The position numbers were made by a program, and so were the translations under genes. This document shows positions 12,701 to 23,912 of a stretch of DNA of 64,000 nucleotides, piece after piece. The notes beneath the pieces were generated by a model. The model made no database searches. It was not told the origin of the DNA and saw nothing but the letters and a program-made list of their open reading frames with translations. This DNA is from Sipunculus nudus (lineage: Eukaryota > Annelida > Sipuncula > Golfingiida > Sipunculidae), in assembly GCA_026874595.1 (NCBI GenBank), contig CM049315.1, forward strand, positions 78,349,401 through 78,413,400, in the 5' to 3' direction. Each line of letters starts with the position of its first letter. Positions within the stretch are counted from its first letter, which is position 1.

Positions 12701-15700
12701 TTACCCCGACTGGCCACTTTAATTTTACCTTAAAATCACTCGTTTTCAAGTGTCATGTTTCCTATACGTGCTTATCTCGACAAGGTAACTTCAGTTACTT
12801 TGATATTTAGTTAAGGTGAGCAGCGATGTTTTCAAACGAACCAGCAAATTGTAACATGGAGCGATGTCAACGTACGATGTGACGATGATAATACCGAAGT
12901 AACCGGTATGAAAATGATTTTAATCTTCCGAGTAATTCCAAAAAATGGAATTTTCATCAAAAATTAAGATTTCAAAATATTACTTTTAGAATTAAAATAT
13001 ACAGTAACTTGAAATGGATAAGCAGAATATTTTTTTCCAAAATATAATGACAAATCAGTAGCAAACAAGAATACGGCACGGAATATAAAATCTATATAAA
13101 CAGGCAGAGGTTCACCGGCCCTTGCGTCTTCCCAAACTTCATGCTTGAGTGACCCTGCAAAAAAAGTCTTTTGATGTGTTTAAATAAAATGCCCAAGGAA
13201 TTTTAAGTGGACAGGAATGGCCGAGCCGCAACCTACGCGTGTTCATTTCTAGATGATAGCTTGATTGTGTCTTTTGTCAAATCATTCCGTAGCGAAAGTT
13301 GATGCGGTTTTAAAGGGGGGTTTTTAGTATTTGAGCCCCTCGTGGTGTCTCACCTGGAATTTCGGCGAAGTCTGGGTGCGGTTTTAATCGGAAGTGCGGT
13401 TTTAAGTGGAGATTTTACGGTATACTTTCCATCTGTCATATATGGCTTACCTATCAATAGGGGAAGAAGCCTATTGATGTTGAGTTCAAAAGGTCAAAGG
13501 TCAAGGTCACAATATTGTTCTAAATGCTTGTGCACATATTTCAAGTGAAACTGTTCAACCCAAACCTTCAGTCTTATATATATGTCACATCTATGCATCA
13601 CTCAATGTGATTCAAACTTCATATTTATGGGTCTTTTTGCATGAAGAAATAACTAATTGTATCCGCCAAATCAGAGTTTTGCGGATACTATGTTTTCAGC
13701 TGCACACCGCCGCCGCCTCCGCGTTGCTGAACTGCTGCGCCCCTATTTTGTTTTGACCTCTGACCTTTCCTCTGCGCTCTTCGTCCTTTTGTGTGTCTGT
13801 TTCCACACATAAACCCACATATCTCGGGAACCGTTTGACGGATCAGGAAAATTTTTTGCACAAATGTAGCCCTTGGAGAGCTTTATAACATACACAAAAA
13901 ATGGTGGCGCCTCCTGCAACCGTGTTTGCACAGTGTCCATCTGTTCGTCTGCCTTGGGTTAAAATCACTCATATCTCTGCAGTGACTTGACTAATTCACC
14001 TGAAATTTGGCATGCGTATACATCCTGGATAGCTTTTCTGATTTTGTGACAGGTGGCGCCACCTTTATTCACGTTTACGCTGCAGACATCCAAGCTCATA
14101 TCTCAGGAACCGTTTGACTGATCAGGAAAATTTTTTTGCACAAATGTAGCCCTTGGAGAGCTTTATAACATACACAAAAAATGGTGGCGCCACCTGCAAC
14201 CATGTTTGCACAGTGTCCATCTGTTCGTCTGCCTTTGGTTAAAATCACTCATATCTCTGCAGTGACTTGACTAATTCACCTGAAATTTGGCATGCGTATA
14301 CATCCTGGATAGCTTTTCTGATTTTGTGACAGGTGGCGCCACCTACATTCACGTTTACGCTGCAGACATCCAAGCTCATATCTCAGGAACCGTTCGACCA
14401 ATCAGGAAAATTTTTTTTGTACAAATGTAGCCCTTGGAGAGCTTTATAACATACACAAAAAATGGTGGCGCCACCTGCAACCATGTTTGCACAGTGTCCA
14501 TCTGTTCGTCTGCCTTGGGTTAAAATCACTCATGTCTCTGCAGTGACTTGACTAATTCACCTGAAATTTGGCATGGGTATACATCCTGGATAGCTTTTCT
14601 GATTTTGTGACAGGTGGCGCCACCAACATTCATGTTTACGCTGCAGACATCCAAGCTCATATCTCAGGAACCATTTGACCGATCAGGAAAATTTTTTTGC
14701 ACAAATGTAGCCCTTGGAGAGCTTTATAACATACACAAAAAATGGTGGCGCCACCTGCAACCATGTTTGGACAGTGTCCATCTGTTTGTCTGCCTTGGGT
14801 TAAAATCACTCATATCTCTGCAGTGACTTGACTAATTCACCTGAAATTTGGCATGCGTATACATCCTGGATAGCTTTTCTGATTTTATGACAGGTGGCAC
14901 CACCTATATTCACGTTTACGCTGCAGACATCCAAGCTCATATCTTGGGAACCGTTTGACCGATCAGGAAAATTCTTTTGCACAAATGTAGCCCTTGGAGA
15001 GCTTTATAACATACGCAAACTGGTGGCGCCACCTACATCCATTTTTGCACAGCTCCTGTCTGTTTGTCTGCCATGGGATAAAATCACTCATATCTCGGCA
15101 GTGGTTTGACATATCTGGCTAAAATTTTGCAGGTTTATACATCCCCGACAGCTCTCTTGATTTTATGACAGGTGGAGCCACCTGCATTCTAGTTTATGCA
15201 GCAGACATCCAAGCTCATATCTTGGGAACCGTTTGACCAATTGGGCCAAAGTTTTGCATGTGTATAGTTCTCACATAGCTCTTTATCATACGCAAAACTG
15301 GTGCCGTCACCTGCAACCATTTTTGCTCAGCGTCCATCTGATTGTCTGCCACGGGCTAAAATCACTCATATACATGTAGTGGTTTGACTTATCTGCCTTA
15401 AATTTTGCATATGTATACAACTGGGACGGCTTTCTGGATTTTGTGGTAGGGGGGGCAACCTTCATACACAATTTGGCTGCAGACATCCATGCTAATATGC
15501 AACACTTCACTCTATTTCCCCTTGCCACTTAATCCATGCCTCACTTCACCCGTTCCACTCTGATTTAGGCGGATACACGTATTCGCTTTGAGACTACCCG
15601 TATTCTAGTTGATTTTGAGGTCAGCTGGTCAGGAGGTTAAAGGTTGCAGGTCTAAGTTATTCACTCATTGGTTGCCAAGTAATTACACCTGGCCAGATGT

Positions 15701-18700
15701 AATTGGTTAGTAGTTACCCATCATTTAGAAAGAATCCAGTTGATATGTGGGCAAAAGGCCAAGGTCATAGGTCAGGTCAACTTATTTTGTAGACCATCTC
15801 TATTTTTCCTGTATATATAAGCTTGCACTCCAGCTGGTACATCTCACCATGTGGCTGTAATTGTGAGTGACACTGGTGACATATGACTCCCTTTTGTATC
15901 AGGCTATTAAGTGATAAGGCTTAGTGAAAAGTACCTCATTACTGCATAACAAAACACTGTTGTTGGAATACTTCAGCCAGGAATTAACACTATGAGAGTA
16001 TAGTATTAAGGTTTAGCTACTGATTTATAAGATGATGGGAACATTTTGAAGTTTATTTTATGGAATCATAGCAATAAACTTAGTTTCCTAGATATCTGAA
16101 TATTTTTTATATAAATCACCACATACAAAAGCAAGTGTTTGTTCTCATAATATGTGGATGTGTACTTGATTTAGGATGGCTTTATTTTATTACAAGACTC
16201 TTAGTCATGCTTTCTGCATTTCTTTTCTTTCAGGTTTTGCAGTTTACCAACCCTGCTGACCCCATTGAAAAGCAGAGTGTTAATAAAAAATATTGGACCT
16301 ACACTTTTACATTTCATATCTATAAATCTGATATGAGCGCCTGAACATGCCTTTTGAATTGTTTTGGACATTCATTACTGTAACATCATTTGGAGAATTT
16401 GCCCCATGTTTGGTCTCTTATTGGAGGATGTGTGATATTAAATGTCAGACTTGTCAGAAATCTATTATGTCTGCCAGTTAGCCACCTTAGAAATCCTTTT
16501 TTTAATGCAGTTTCAGTAATTTTCCTTCAATTTTTGGTCCGATTTAGAGAATGGTTGTTGTCTGACTTCAGACCTGTCAGAAGTCCAAAATGGCCACCAG
16601 GCAACCATCTTTAAATTCCTTTTGATCATGTTATCTCAAGAACTGTTAAAGTGAAGGCAGTCGAACGTATATTAATGTAACCTTGCAAAGGATTGGGTCA
16701 AATATTTCTTACTTAATATTATCATCATATATGAAAGTGCAGTACAGTTGGCTTGTATTGAATAAAAATTCATACAGAAGCACCTGTTTCTCAATAATTC
16801 TTGCATGGATTTCCTAGATTTTTTTGCTATATATTTTGATCTTATTTTGCCCTTTGTGGTGTTCCTTTTGAGACTGACAGGTATCAAGTAAGCTATGGGA
16901 ATAGTTCTGGATACCTTAACAATCATACATTTTCCTCAGACCATCAATTCACTGTGTTTTAACCAGACATAGGTGATATATATTTCTGTTGTCGTAGAAA
17001 ATTTCAACAAATTGGCAAATTGGTTCTTCAAAATTTGACTGGAAGTTGTGAATCTCAGCCCATGATGTCGCAGGACATGCTTAGCAGCTGAGCGTCATGA
17101 CCCATGGGTCACTTGTTTCAAAGGTTTCATTTCCGTGATCTAAGAATACTTGTACAAAGTATTTCCATTTTCACATTATTTGGCAAGGACCGTCAAGAAA
17201 GAGTACAAATTCTTGTTATCTACAGGCAGATAATGTAAATGATCTGATATTATTATAATATCAGTCTTTTGCCTTTTGGCTTTATAACCTACAGACATGG
17301 CAGGCTGGATGGCTTTTATAACCAACAGACATGGCAGGCTAGATGGCTTTTATAAACTACAGGAATGGCAGGCTGGATGGCTTTTATAACCTACAGGCAT
17401 GGCAGGCTGGATGGCTTTTATAAACTACAGGCATGGCAGGCTGGATGGCTTTTATTACCTACAGGCATGGCAGGCTGAATGGCTTTTATAAACTACAGGC
17501 ATGGCAGGCTGGATGGCTTTTATAAACTACAGGAATGGCAGGCTGGATGGCTTTTATAACCTACAGGCATGGCAGGCTGGATGGCTTTATAACCTACAGG
17601 CATGGCAGGCTGGATGGCTTTTATAACCTACAGGCATGGCAGGCTGGATGGCTTTTATAACCTACAGGCATGGCAGGCTGGATGGCTTTTATAACCTACA
17701 GGCATGGCAGGCTGGATGGCTTTTATAACCTACAGGCATGGCAGGCTGGATGGCTTTTATAACCTACAGGCATGGCAGGCTGGATGGCTTTATAACCTAC
17801 AGGCATGGCAGGCTGGATGGCTTTTATAAGCTACAGGCATGGCAGGCTGGATGGCTTTTATAACCTAGAGGCATGGCAGGCTGGATGGCTTTTATAACCT
17901 ACAGGCATGGCAGGCTGGATGGCTTTTATAACCTAAAGGCATGGCAGGCTGGATGGCTTTTATAACCTACAGGCATGGCAGGCTGGATGGCTTTTATAAC
18001 CTACAGACATGGCAGGCTGAATGGCTTTTATAACCTACAGGCATGGCAGGCTGGATGGCTTTTATGACCTACAGGCATGGCAGGCTGGATGGCTTTTATA
18101 ATCTACAGGCATGGCAGGCTGGATGGCTTTTATAACCTACAGGCATGGCAGGCTGGATTACTGACATCAAATTTTCATGAGACTGTTTAAATGACTGTTC
18201 ACCTGTTTCCCTTTCATGAATATCGCAATTTGAAAACCTCACAAAAAAAGACAATCCCAGTATACAGTAAAATATTCCTGTGTCAAAATACAAAGGCAAA
18301 CAAAAAGACAACCACAGTATACAGTAAAACATTCCTGTGTCAAAGTACAAAGGACAAACAAAAAGACAACCACAGTATACAGTAAAACATTCCTGTCTCA
18401 AAGTACAAAGGACAAACAAAAAGACAACCACAGTATACAGTAAAACATTCCTGTGTCAAAGTACAAAGGACAAACAAAAAAAACAACCACAGTATACAGT
18501 AAAACATTCCTGTGTCAAAGTATGAAGGACAAACAAACAGACAACCACAGTATACAGTAAAACATTCCTGTGTCAAAGTACAAAGGCAAACAAAAAGACA
18601 ACCACAGTATACAGTAAAACATTCCTGTGTCAAAGTGCAAAGGACAAATAAAAAGACAACCACAGTGATTGAATGAATAAATGAGTTTTTATTCAGAAAA

Positions 18701-21089
18701 TAGACAACCACAGTATACAGTGAATCATTCCAGTGTCAAAGTACAAAGGACAAACAAACAGACAAACACAGTATACAGTAAAACATTCCTGTGTCAAAGT
18801 ACGAACGACAAACAACAAGACAATCACAGTATACAGTAAAACATTCCTGTGTCAAAGTACAAAGGACAAACCAAAAGACAACCACAGTATTCAGTAAAAC
18901 ATTCCTGTGTCAAAGTACAAAGGACTAAAAAAAAGACAACCACAGTATCAGTAAAACATTCCTGTGTCAAAGTACAAAGGACAAATAAAAAAGACAACCA
19001 CAGTGATTGAATGAATAAATGAATTTAATTCAGAAAATAGACAACCACAGTATACAGTGAATCATTCCTGTGTCAAAGTTCAAAGGACAAACAAAAAAAT
19101 AACCACAGTATACAGTAAAACATTCCTGTGTCAAAGTACAAAGGACAAACAAAAAGACAACCACAGTATACAGTAAAACATTCTTGTGTCAAAGTACAAA
19201 GGACAAACAAAAAGACAACCACAGAATACAGTAAAACATTCCTGTGTCAAAGTACAAAAGACAAACAAACAGACAACCACAGTATACAGTAAAACATTCA
19301 TGTGTCAAAGTACAAAGGACAAACAAAAAGACAACCACAGTATACAGTAAAACATTCCTGTGTCAAAGCACAAAGGACAAATAAAAAGACAACCACAGTG
19401 ATTGAATGAATAAATGAGTTTTTATTCTGAAAATAGACAACCACAGTATACAGTGAATCATTCCTGTGTCAAAGTACAAAGGACAAGCAAAAAGACAACC
19501 ACAGTATGCAGTAAAACATTCCTGTGTCAAAGTACAAAGGACAAACCAAAAGACAACCACAGTATACAGTAAAACATTCCTGTGTCAAAGTACAAAGGAC
19601 AAACAAACAGACAACCACAGTGTACAGTAAAACATTCCTGTGTCAAAGTACAAAGGAAAAATAAAAAGACAACCACAGTGATTGAATGAATAAATGAGTT
19701 TTTATTCAGAAAATAGACAACCACAGTATACAGTGAATCATTTCTGTGTCAAAGTACAAAGGACAAACAAAAAGACAACCACAGTATACAGTAGAACATT
19801 CCTGTGTCAAAGTACAAAGGACAAACAAAAAGACAACCACAGTATACAGTAAAACATTCCTGTGTCAAAGTACAAAGGACAAATTAAAAAGACAACCACA
19901 ATGATTGAATGAATAAATGAGTGTTTATTCAGAAAATAGACAACCACAGTATACAGAGAATCATTTCTGTGTCAAAGTACAAAGGACAAACAAAAAGACA
20001 ACCACAGTATACAGTAAAACATTCCTGTGTCAAAGTACAAAGAACAACAAAAAGGCAACCACAGTATACAGTGAATCATTCCTGTGTCAAAGTACAAAAG
20101 AGTCTTTTTTTGAAAGGACAAGCAAAAAGACAACTACAGTATACAGTAAAACATTCTTGTGTCAAAGTACAAAGGACAAACAAAAAGACAACCACAGTAT
20201 ACAGTAAAATATTCCAGTGTCAAAGTGCAAAGGACAAACAAAAAGCTTGAAAGTACAAAGGACAAAAAGAAAGCTTGAAAGTACAAAGGACAAACAAAAA
20301 GCTTGGAAGGACAAAGAACAAAAAGAAAGCTTGAAAGTACAAAGGACAAACAAAAAGCTTGAAAGTAAAAAAGTCAAACAGAAAGCCTGAAAGTAAAAAG
20401 GACAAACAGAAAACTTGAAAGGGTTTATATAAGAAAACCTTGTAATAACTTAAAAACAGGATTGAAGGAACTTCCAATTTATTAAGTTAAAATAAAACAG
20501 GTAATTTACTGAAACAAGTTTGAGAGAACAAACATTATCTTTTCATCTACTGGTTTACTTAGCATATGCTGTAATTAACCTTCTGATTGGATAATGTCCA
20601 TAATGAGCTCTGATTTCTTTGTTATTCATGTCTTGAATAAAGTCAAAGAAAACAGCTCTTGTGTTCATAAGTACTTTAGCCATCCAGTAGTGAATAATAA
20701 TGAATCCTCTAAAAGGGAATAGTGCATGTCTGAAATATATCTTAGTGTAATTTGCAGATTGCTTTTTCATCCCAGAGTGTTCCTTGAGACTGTCCTTGGA
20801 GATCTTTCCTGCTTTATACCTGTGCTTACACACTAAAAAGTGTATGTTGTAGGTCGCTTGCCAGAGTTATGGGTGTATTTAACCAGTCTGTTGGTGCTAA
20901 AGATTTGCTACATGGTAACTGTCTGTAAAACATGTTTAATTCATTTTGTTTATCTTGGAATCCAGAATTTTATGAGATGCGTAGGTCATACATTAAATCT
21001 CTTTTTGTGTGTTTCAGGGAGGGGGAAGTCCCTTGTCTGTGAATGACAGTGACCATCGGGGTTTACTCCAGGGATCGACTGAAGAATAA
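9743..21089 (+). CDS. CD36/class B scavenger receptor family protein, C-terminal part (three exons)
   Basis: Exons 9743-9797, 10251-10421 and 21018-21089 join in phase, each with AG before and GT after (stop TAA at 21087-21089). They encode 98 residues after one leading split base. Residues 1-18 hold FPLIWLNE, matching the family's conserved 'P(I/L)xWLNE' at the end of the lumenal domain. Exon 2 continues TSTIDKASANKFKGKVLNP and then a hydrophobic helix of about 27 residues (TMLTIIQYIVIAVG..LTLML) ending in basic RYHRRSR. Exon 3 is a 23-residue cytoplasmic tail with DHRGLL, an acidic DxxxLL dileucine motif of the type used for endosomal/lysosomal sorting in LIMP-2. The family binds lipids, lipoproteins or lysosomal ligands. 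The N-terminal helix and most of the ectodomain are missing and probably lie upstream of the window. The third exon is 10.6 kb away, beyond repeats. The family call is firm; the subtype (LIMP-2-like or CD36/SR-BI-like) is inference. Confidence 0.82.
10251..10421 (+). CDS. CD36-like exon, juxtamembrane and transmembrane helix
   Basis: The acceptor is CTTGTAG and the donor AGG|GTAGGT. It has 57 codons in phase 0 at both ends. GC content and codon use stand out from the AT-rich surroundings. Reading through the donor gives about 21 more codons and then TGA near 10485, so intron retention would make a different short tail. Confidence 0.8.
10359..10655 (+). repeat. 101-bp tandem triplication of exon 3' half plus splice donor
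   Basis: Landmarks repeat every 101 bp: 'gtcaccct' at 10359, 10460 and 10561, and 'gaaggtcc' (or 'gaatgtcc') at 10411, 10512 and 10613. Copy 1 is the last 63 bp of the transmembrane exon with its donor and intron start. Copy 2 keeps AGG|GTAGGT; copy 3 is more decayed (AGCGAAGGT). Only copy 1 lies in an open frame. Confidence 0.8.
11371..13420 (+). mobile_element. Pogo/Tigger-like non-autonomous DNA transposon with TA duplication
   Basis: It begins CCGTAAAATCTCCACTTAAA, and its right end is the reverse complement, extending to a perfect 25-bp TIR. TA is duplicated at 11369-11370 and 13421-13422. Rejoining the flanks with one TA restores the sequence seen uninterrupted in R1 copy A at about 4430-4460, which confirms the insertion. 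TTAAAACCGC-type motifs repeat near both ends (for example 13377-13405), as expected of transposase-binding sites. The TIR start and TA target fit the pogo/Tigger branch of Tc1/mariner. About 2.05 kb, with no DDE or HTH frame recognised. Confidence 0.8.
11740..11775. other. Perfect 14-bp hairpin inside the pogo-like element
   Basis: ATGCGGCGGTATCC and GGATACCGCCGCAT pair perfectly around an 8-base loop. The GC-rich stem contrasts with the AT-rich surroundings. Its role is unknown; it may be a regulatory or folding signal of the transposon. Confidence 0.7.
13662..15608 (+). mobile_element. Non-autonomous Helitron with tandem-repeat core
   Basis: It starts with TC (TCCGCCAAATCAGAGTTTTG) after A at 13661 and ends CTAG at 15605-15608 before T, with no large target duplication. 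R1 copy A lacks it (compare 4655-4685). The 5' end recurs at 40203 and the 3' end at 1-42 and about 3225, so both borders are supported by independent copies. The 5' end forms a small hairpin (ATCCGC/GCGGAT). No Rep/helicase is encoded. Bivalve genomes are known to hold Helitron-like elements with tandem-repeat centres; identity with any of these is not tested. Confidence 0.7.
13801..15250 (+). repeat. ~280-bp tandem repeat forming the Helitron core
   Basis: Marker 'tggtggcgcc' recurs at 13903, 14183, 14464, 14744 and 15021, spacings of 279-281 bp. Each unit is a diverged dimer of ~150- and ~130-bp halves. Both halves hold 'ctcatatctc', a TTTGAC or CTTGAC segment and the 12-bp palindrome GGTGGCGCCACC. 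The open frames at 14614-14826 and 14894-15109 are unit products, not genes. Confidence 0.8.
17272..18158 (+). repeat. 34-bp minisatellite
   Basis: About 26 copies of a 34-bp unit containing GGCATGGCAGGCTGGATGGC and TTTTATAACCTACA. Variants cluster at the left edge ('cagacatgg', 'aaactacagg'), and two units have lost one or two T. It lies in the CD36-like intron and has in-frame stops in all frames. Confidence 0.9.
18245..20238 (+). repeat. 58-bp minisatellite with higher-order inserts
   Basis: Units contain AGACAACCACAGTATACAGT, then AAAACATTCCTGTGTCAAAG, then TACAAAGGACAAACAAAA; about 33 copies. A longer variant unit with GATTGAATGAATAAATGAGT occurs near 18666, 19008, 19400, 19680 and 19903 and is followed each time by a unit with GTGAATCATT instead of GTAAAACATT. 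This shows that multi-unit blocks were amplified together. Open frames on both strands are side effects of the unit. Confidence 0.88.
20239..20420 (+). repeat. Short-period array derived from the 58-bp repeat
   Basis: AAAGCTTGAAAGTACAAAGG and variants repeat about every 28-30 bp. They use the 'gtacaaaggacaaacaaaaag' part of the neighbouring unit, so this looks like a secondary amplification at the array edge. Confidence 0.7.
20421..21017. other. End of the CD36-like intron, no gene called
   Basis: It runs to the TTTCAG acceptor at 21012-21017. A minus-strand open frame of 92 codons (20555-20833) has no recognised domain and lies inside the intron. Confidence 0.5.
21018..21089 (+). CDS. CD36-like terminal exon, cytoplasmic tail
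   Basis: The acceptor is GTGTTTCAG. It has 23 codons (GGGSPLSVNDSDHRGLLQG then STEE) and TAA at 21087-21089, in phase with the previous exon. DHRGLL fits [DE]xxxL[LI]. Assignment rests on phase, the strong acceptor and the tail-like composition. Confidence 0.68.
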   Translation, partial: GGGSPLSVNDSDHRGLLQGSTEE

Positions 21090-23595
21090 AATTAGGTATA
21101 AGTCTACTGCAAGAATCAATCAAAATGAGACAGGGTACAAGGCTGTATCATGTCTGCTGGTTTGGTTTTCTACTTTGGAAACCGTTTGTCCCTTAAAGCA
21201 AAAGTACCCCAAGTATTTAAAGATTATATGATACTTATTCTTCTGTGCTTTAATATAAAAAAATGGAGAAACAGCTCTGTTTTATTTGATAGCTTTGTCC
21301 ACCAGAGGGTGCTGAAGTACATTGTATTAATTTCTATCAAAATATAACAATTTTGCATGAATCTCTTAAAATTTAAAGGTAAACATTGGCACTGGCATTG
21401 ACTTACAAAAGTGTGGTATATAGAATTTTATTACCAGAAATTTATAACATTTTTGTCACTTTATTTTTGCTGTGTATAAGGCAAGATTGTTTTGCATAGG
21501 TTTTTGCAGGGAAAAAATCATGCTGAATACTTTCCCAATGGTTTATTGTTCATAGTTTTTTTTTACTGTCATAATGAAGAAAGGAGAGACATCTGGTGGT
21601 GAATTATTGAATTAGGAAAGTTTTATCATCTTCCCACAACAAACTATCAAGCTCAGTTAAGCAGAGACCTTGCTCAGTTGACCTCCTGGCCATTATAACT
21701 CTATAGAGAGGTTCTTGTGTTCAAAATTTGTATAAATTCATATCAGTTTAACATTATCACTGTTTCATGAATGCTGTTGGTCACTGTGCAAAGTAACTTA
21801 TAACCAGTTTATTAACATTTAACAATAAACTGTTCATACACTGTCTGAACAAGAACACATGTACCAGTAGTATCACAAACATATTTGAATAGTTTGGTTC
21901 TCTAAGCATTCCTTGCAATGCTTAATGATTAATCGAAACATTACACCAGACATCAGCATTGAACAAGTGTGCATGAGTGATTCATTTGATTGGTTCAATT
22001 GTCTTATTCATTATTCATTAAATAGACACTGAATAAAGGTCTGTGAAAGAGTAGCCACAAACTTGGTAGTATGAAAACTGTTATAACCAGTATAACTGGA
22101 TGCACATTATATAACTGTACTGGATGGTACACACATTGGTGCTACTTAATGTAAATTAAAAATTTGAGTGTTCAAAAACATTTCTGGTATTATTTCACCT
22201 ATCCGTGAGTACTGCAATAAAGTGACACCTGATGTGTGAATAACAAACTATTCTCTCATTGAGTGGGGTAATAATTGTGTCATTATAGAACATGGTTACA
22301 TGTACAGTACCTGTGAGTGCCAGTATTTACCAGCCCATCGGGTCTGACCTAGCGGATGGTGGTTTTGTAAATTAACTGAGGAAGTTTGTACTTCAGTGTT
22401 TGTATTGTAATGTAAAAGGGTTTACCAAAAAAAATTATCAATCAAAGTAACTAAGTACTTCACAAAGCTACATCCTACTTAAATTGAGGATTTTGACATG
22501 GTAAAAAAAAGCATTTTTCAACTTTAAACTTAGTTGGTACATACCCCCTTCGCCTGAAGCCCCTCTGTAGATCGTCGCCTGTACTCTGTCCTAGGAGCAC
22601 TTCATGTCACATCCCCACAATCTTATCCAACCAGACAGGTTTATTTCTCCCTGTTTCTTGAAACCAAATATGGTAGCTGACATTTTGCATACGCACTGAA
22701 ACCTGGATGTCGCAAGTCAAAATGATGGATGTGCTGCTAGAGTACATAAATACAACAAATTATAGGCATTTCATTTTTTACATTATGGTATTAAGTTTCA
22801 CTTTGGTAATTTGTTGTAGTAATATGTCAAACACAGATTATTATATATTTCAATAATAAAAGAACATGAAATTTGTGCTTATGGTAGTATATTGTGGAAT
22901 ATCAATGAGTATGGAATTTTTCCAATGACAGTATCATGTGGAATAATATGCAATATTTTGCAGCACATTTTGATAATTTATATTCTGCAGTGATATGACT
23001 GTATTACTGTTACACTAGTTGTGTCAGGGTAATGCACATGATACCAGAGTATTGTGAAAGAGAGTGGTTCTTAGCCACACAGAGGTTTATCTGGAAGATA
23101 TTTGATATTGTGGTTGTATTGTGGTTGTATTTGTAAGCTCTGTATTGATAGTAACTGACAGGTGATAGTGCCATCATTCATGTCAGTCAAATGTTCTCCA
23201 CATTCCCAGTCAAGGTGCATTTATAACCTGAACAGGAAAAACTTCATAACTGAATATTTATAAGACAAGAAAGAGGATGGCAAAGTTAGTTTAAAGTAGT
23301 AATGTAGGACTTGTACATAAGGGTCCTGAACTCGGACTTGGACTTATAGATAAGGGCTCACATTTGCGAACAGAACATAACAAAGAGAGACCAGATATTC
23401 CAATATTAGCTCTGGATCAGGAGCCAAATGTACTTAATCAATCTGGTAAAATCAGGTATAAATAAAAAAAAAAAAATTTATGATTATCTTAAATTTCCAA
23501 TTTTAGATTTTATTTTTTAACAAGAAGATTTTTATTTGACTTAGACTGTGACTCAGGTTGCAAATGACTTTGACTCTAATAAGATTTAAACTTGA
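21090..23595. other. Probable 3' UTR then non-coding flank
   Basis: Candidate AATAAA signals lie at 21824-21829 and 22032-22037. The one at 21085 overlaps the stop codon. No further gene is seen; the rest is AT-rich with short poly-A runs. Confidence 0.4.
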
Positions 23596-23610
23596 ACCTC
23601 ATGAACTCGG

Positions 23611-23897
23611 GGCGGTGGTGTAATGGTTAAGGTGCCGGGCTCATGATCGAGAGGTCATGAGTTCAATTTCCAGTCAGACCCCCACCGTGCCAAGACCCTT
23701 AGGCAAGGTCCCAACCGCAAGTGTGCCTCTGTCAGTAGAAATGGGTACCAGTAAATACTGGGAAGGTAACCTGCGATGGACTAGCATCCCATCCAGGAGG
23801 AGTTTAACTCCTAAGTCGCTTCACGCTACCGAAACCGGGATAAGCTCCGGCCTGATGAGCCATTAGGCTCCGGTGTAAAAGCCCAGCAGACTTTTTT
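23611..23897 (+). mobile_element. tRNA-derived SINE with target-site duplication
   Basis: It is flanked by ACCTCATGAACTCGG (23596-23610) and ACCTCATGAACACGG (23898-23912), a 15-bp duplication with one mismatch. The head has an A-box-like TGGTGTAATGGTTAAGG and a B-box-like GAGTTCAATTTCC. The middle has GATGGACTAGCATCCCATCC, a block resembling the conserved part of widespread animal SINEs. It ends in a T-run. The open frame at 23657-23866 is incidental. Confidence 0.85.
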
Positions 23898-23912
23898 ACC
23901 TCATGAACACGG

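Larger units (their letters stand above)
10687..17116 (+). repeat. Interspersed repeat R1, copy B, with two nested insertions
   Basis: It begins at AGCTCAGCTGACTTTCAGTC and ends with AGCTGAGCGTCATGACCCAT then GGGTCACTTGTTTC. Removing the pogo-like insertion (11371-13420) and the Helitron (13662-15608) leaves about 2.4 kb that runs parallel to copy A. The same start recurs at about 24886, 25383 and 58149, and the same end at about 25968-26000. There is no coding capacity for a transposase, so the superfamily is unassigned. It lies within the CD36-like intron. Confidence 0.6.

Noticed and set aside
14614-15109. Two similar ~70-codon frames starting MAPP
   Set aside because: They repeat with the 280-bp Helitron core and are not conserved in the other units.
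17272-18158. Possible CRISPR array (regular 34-bp repeat)
   Set aside because: Units are head to tail without unique spacers, and the genome is eukaryotic.
18096-20477. Several cysteine- and phenylalanine-rich minus-strand frames
   Set aside because: All fall in the 58-bp minisatellite and its edge array.
20555-20833. 92-codon minus-strand frame
   Set aside because: Inside the CD36-like intron, with no recognised domain or splice partners.
23657-23866. 69-codon plus-strand frame
   Set aside because: Lies entirely within the SINE.
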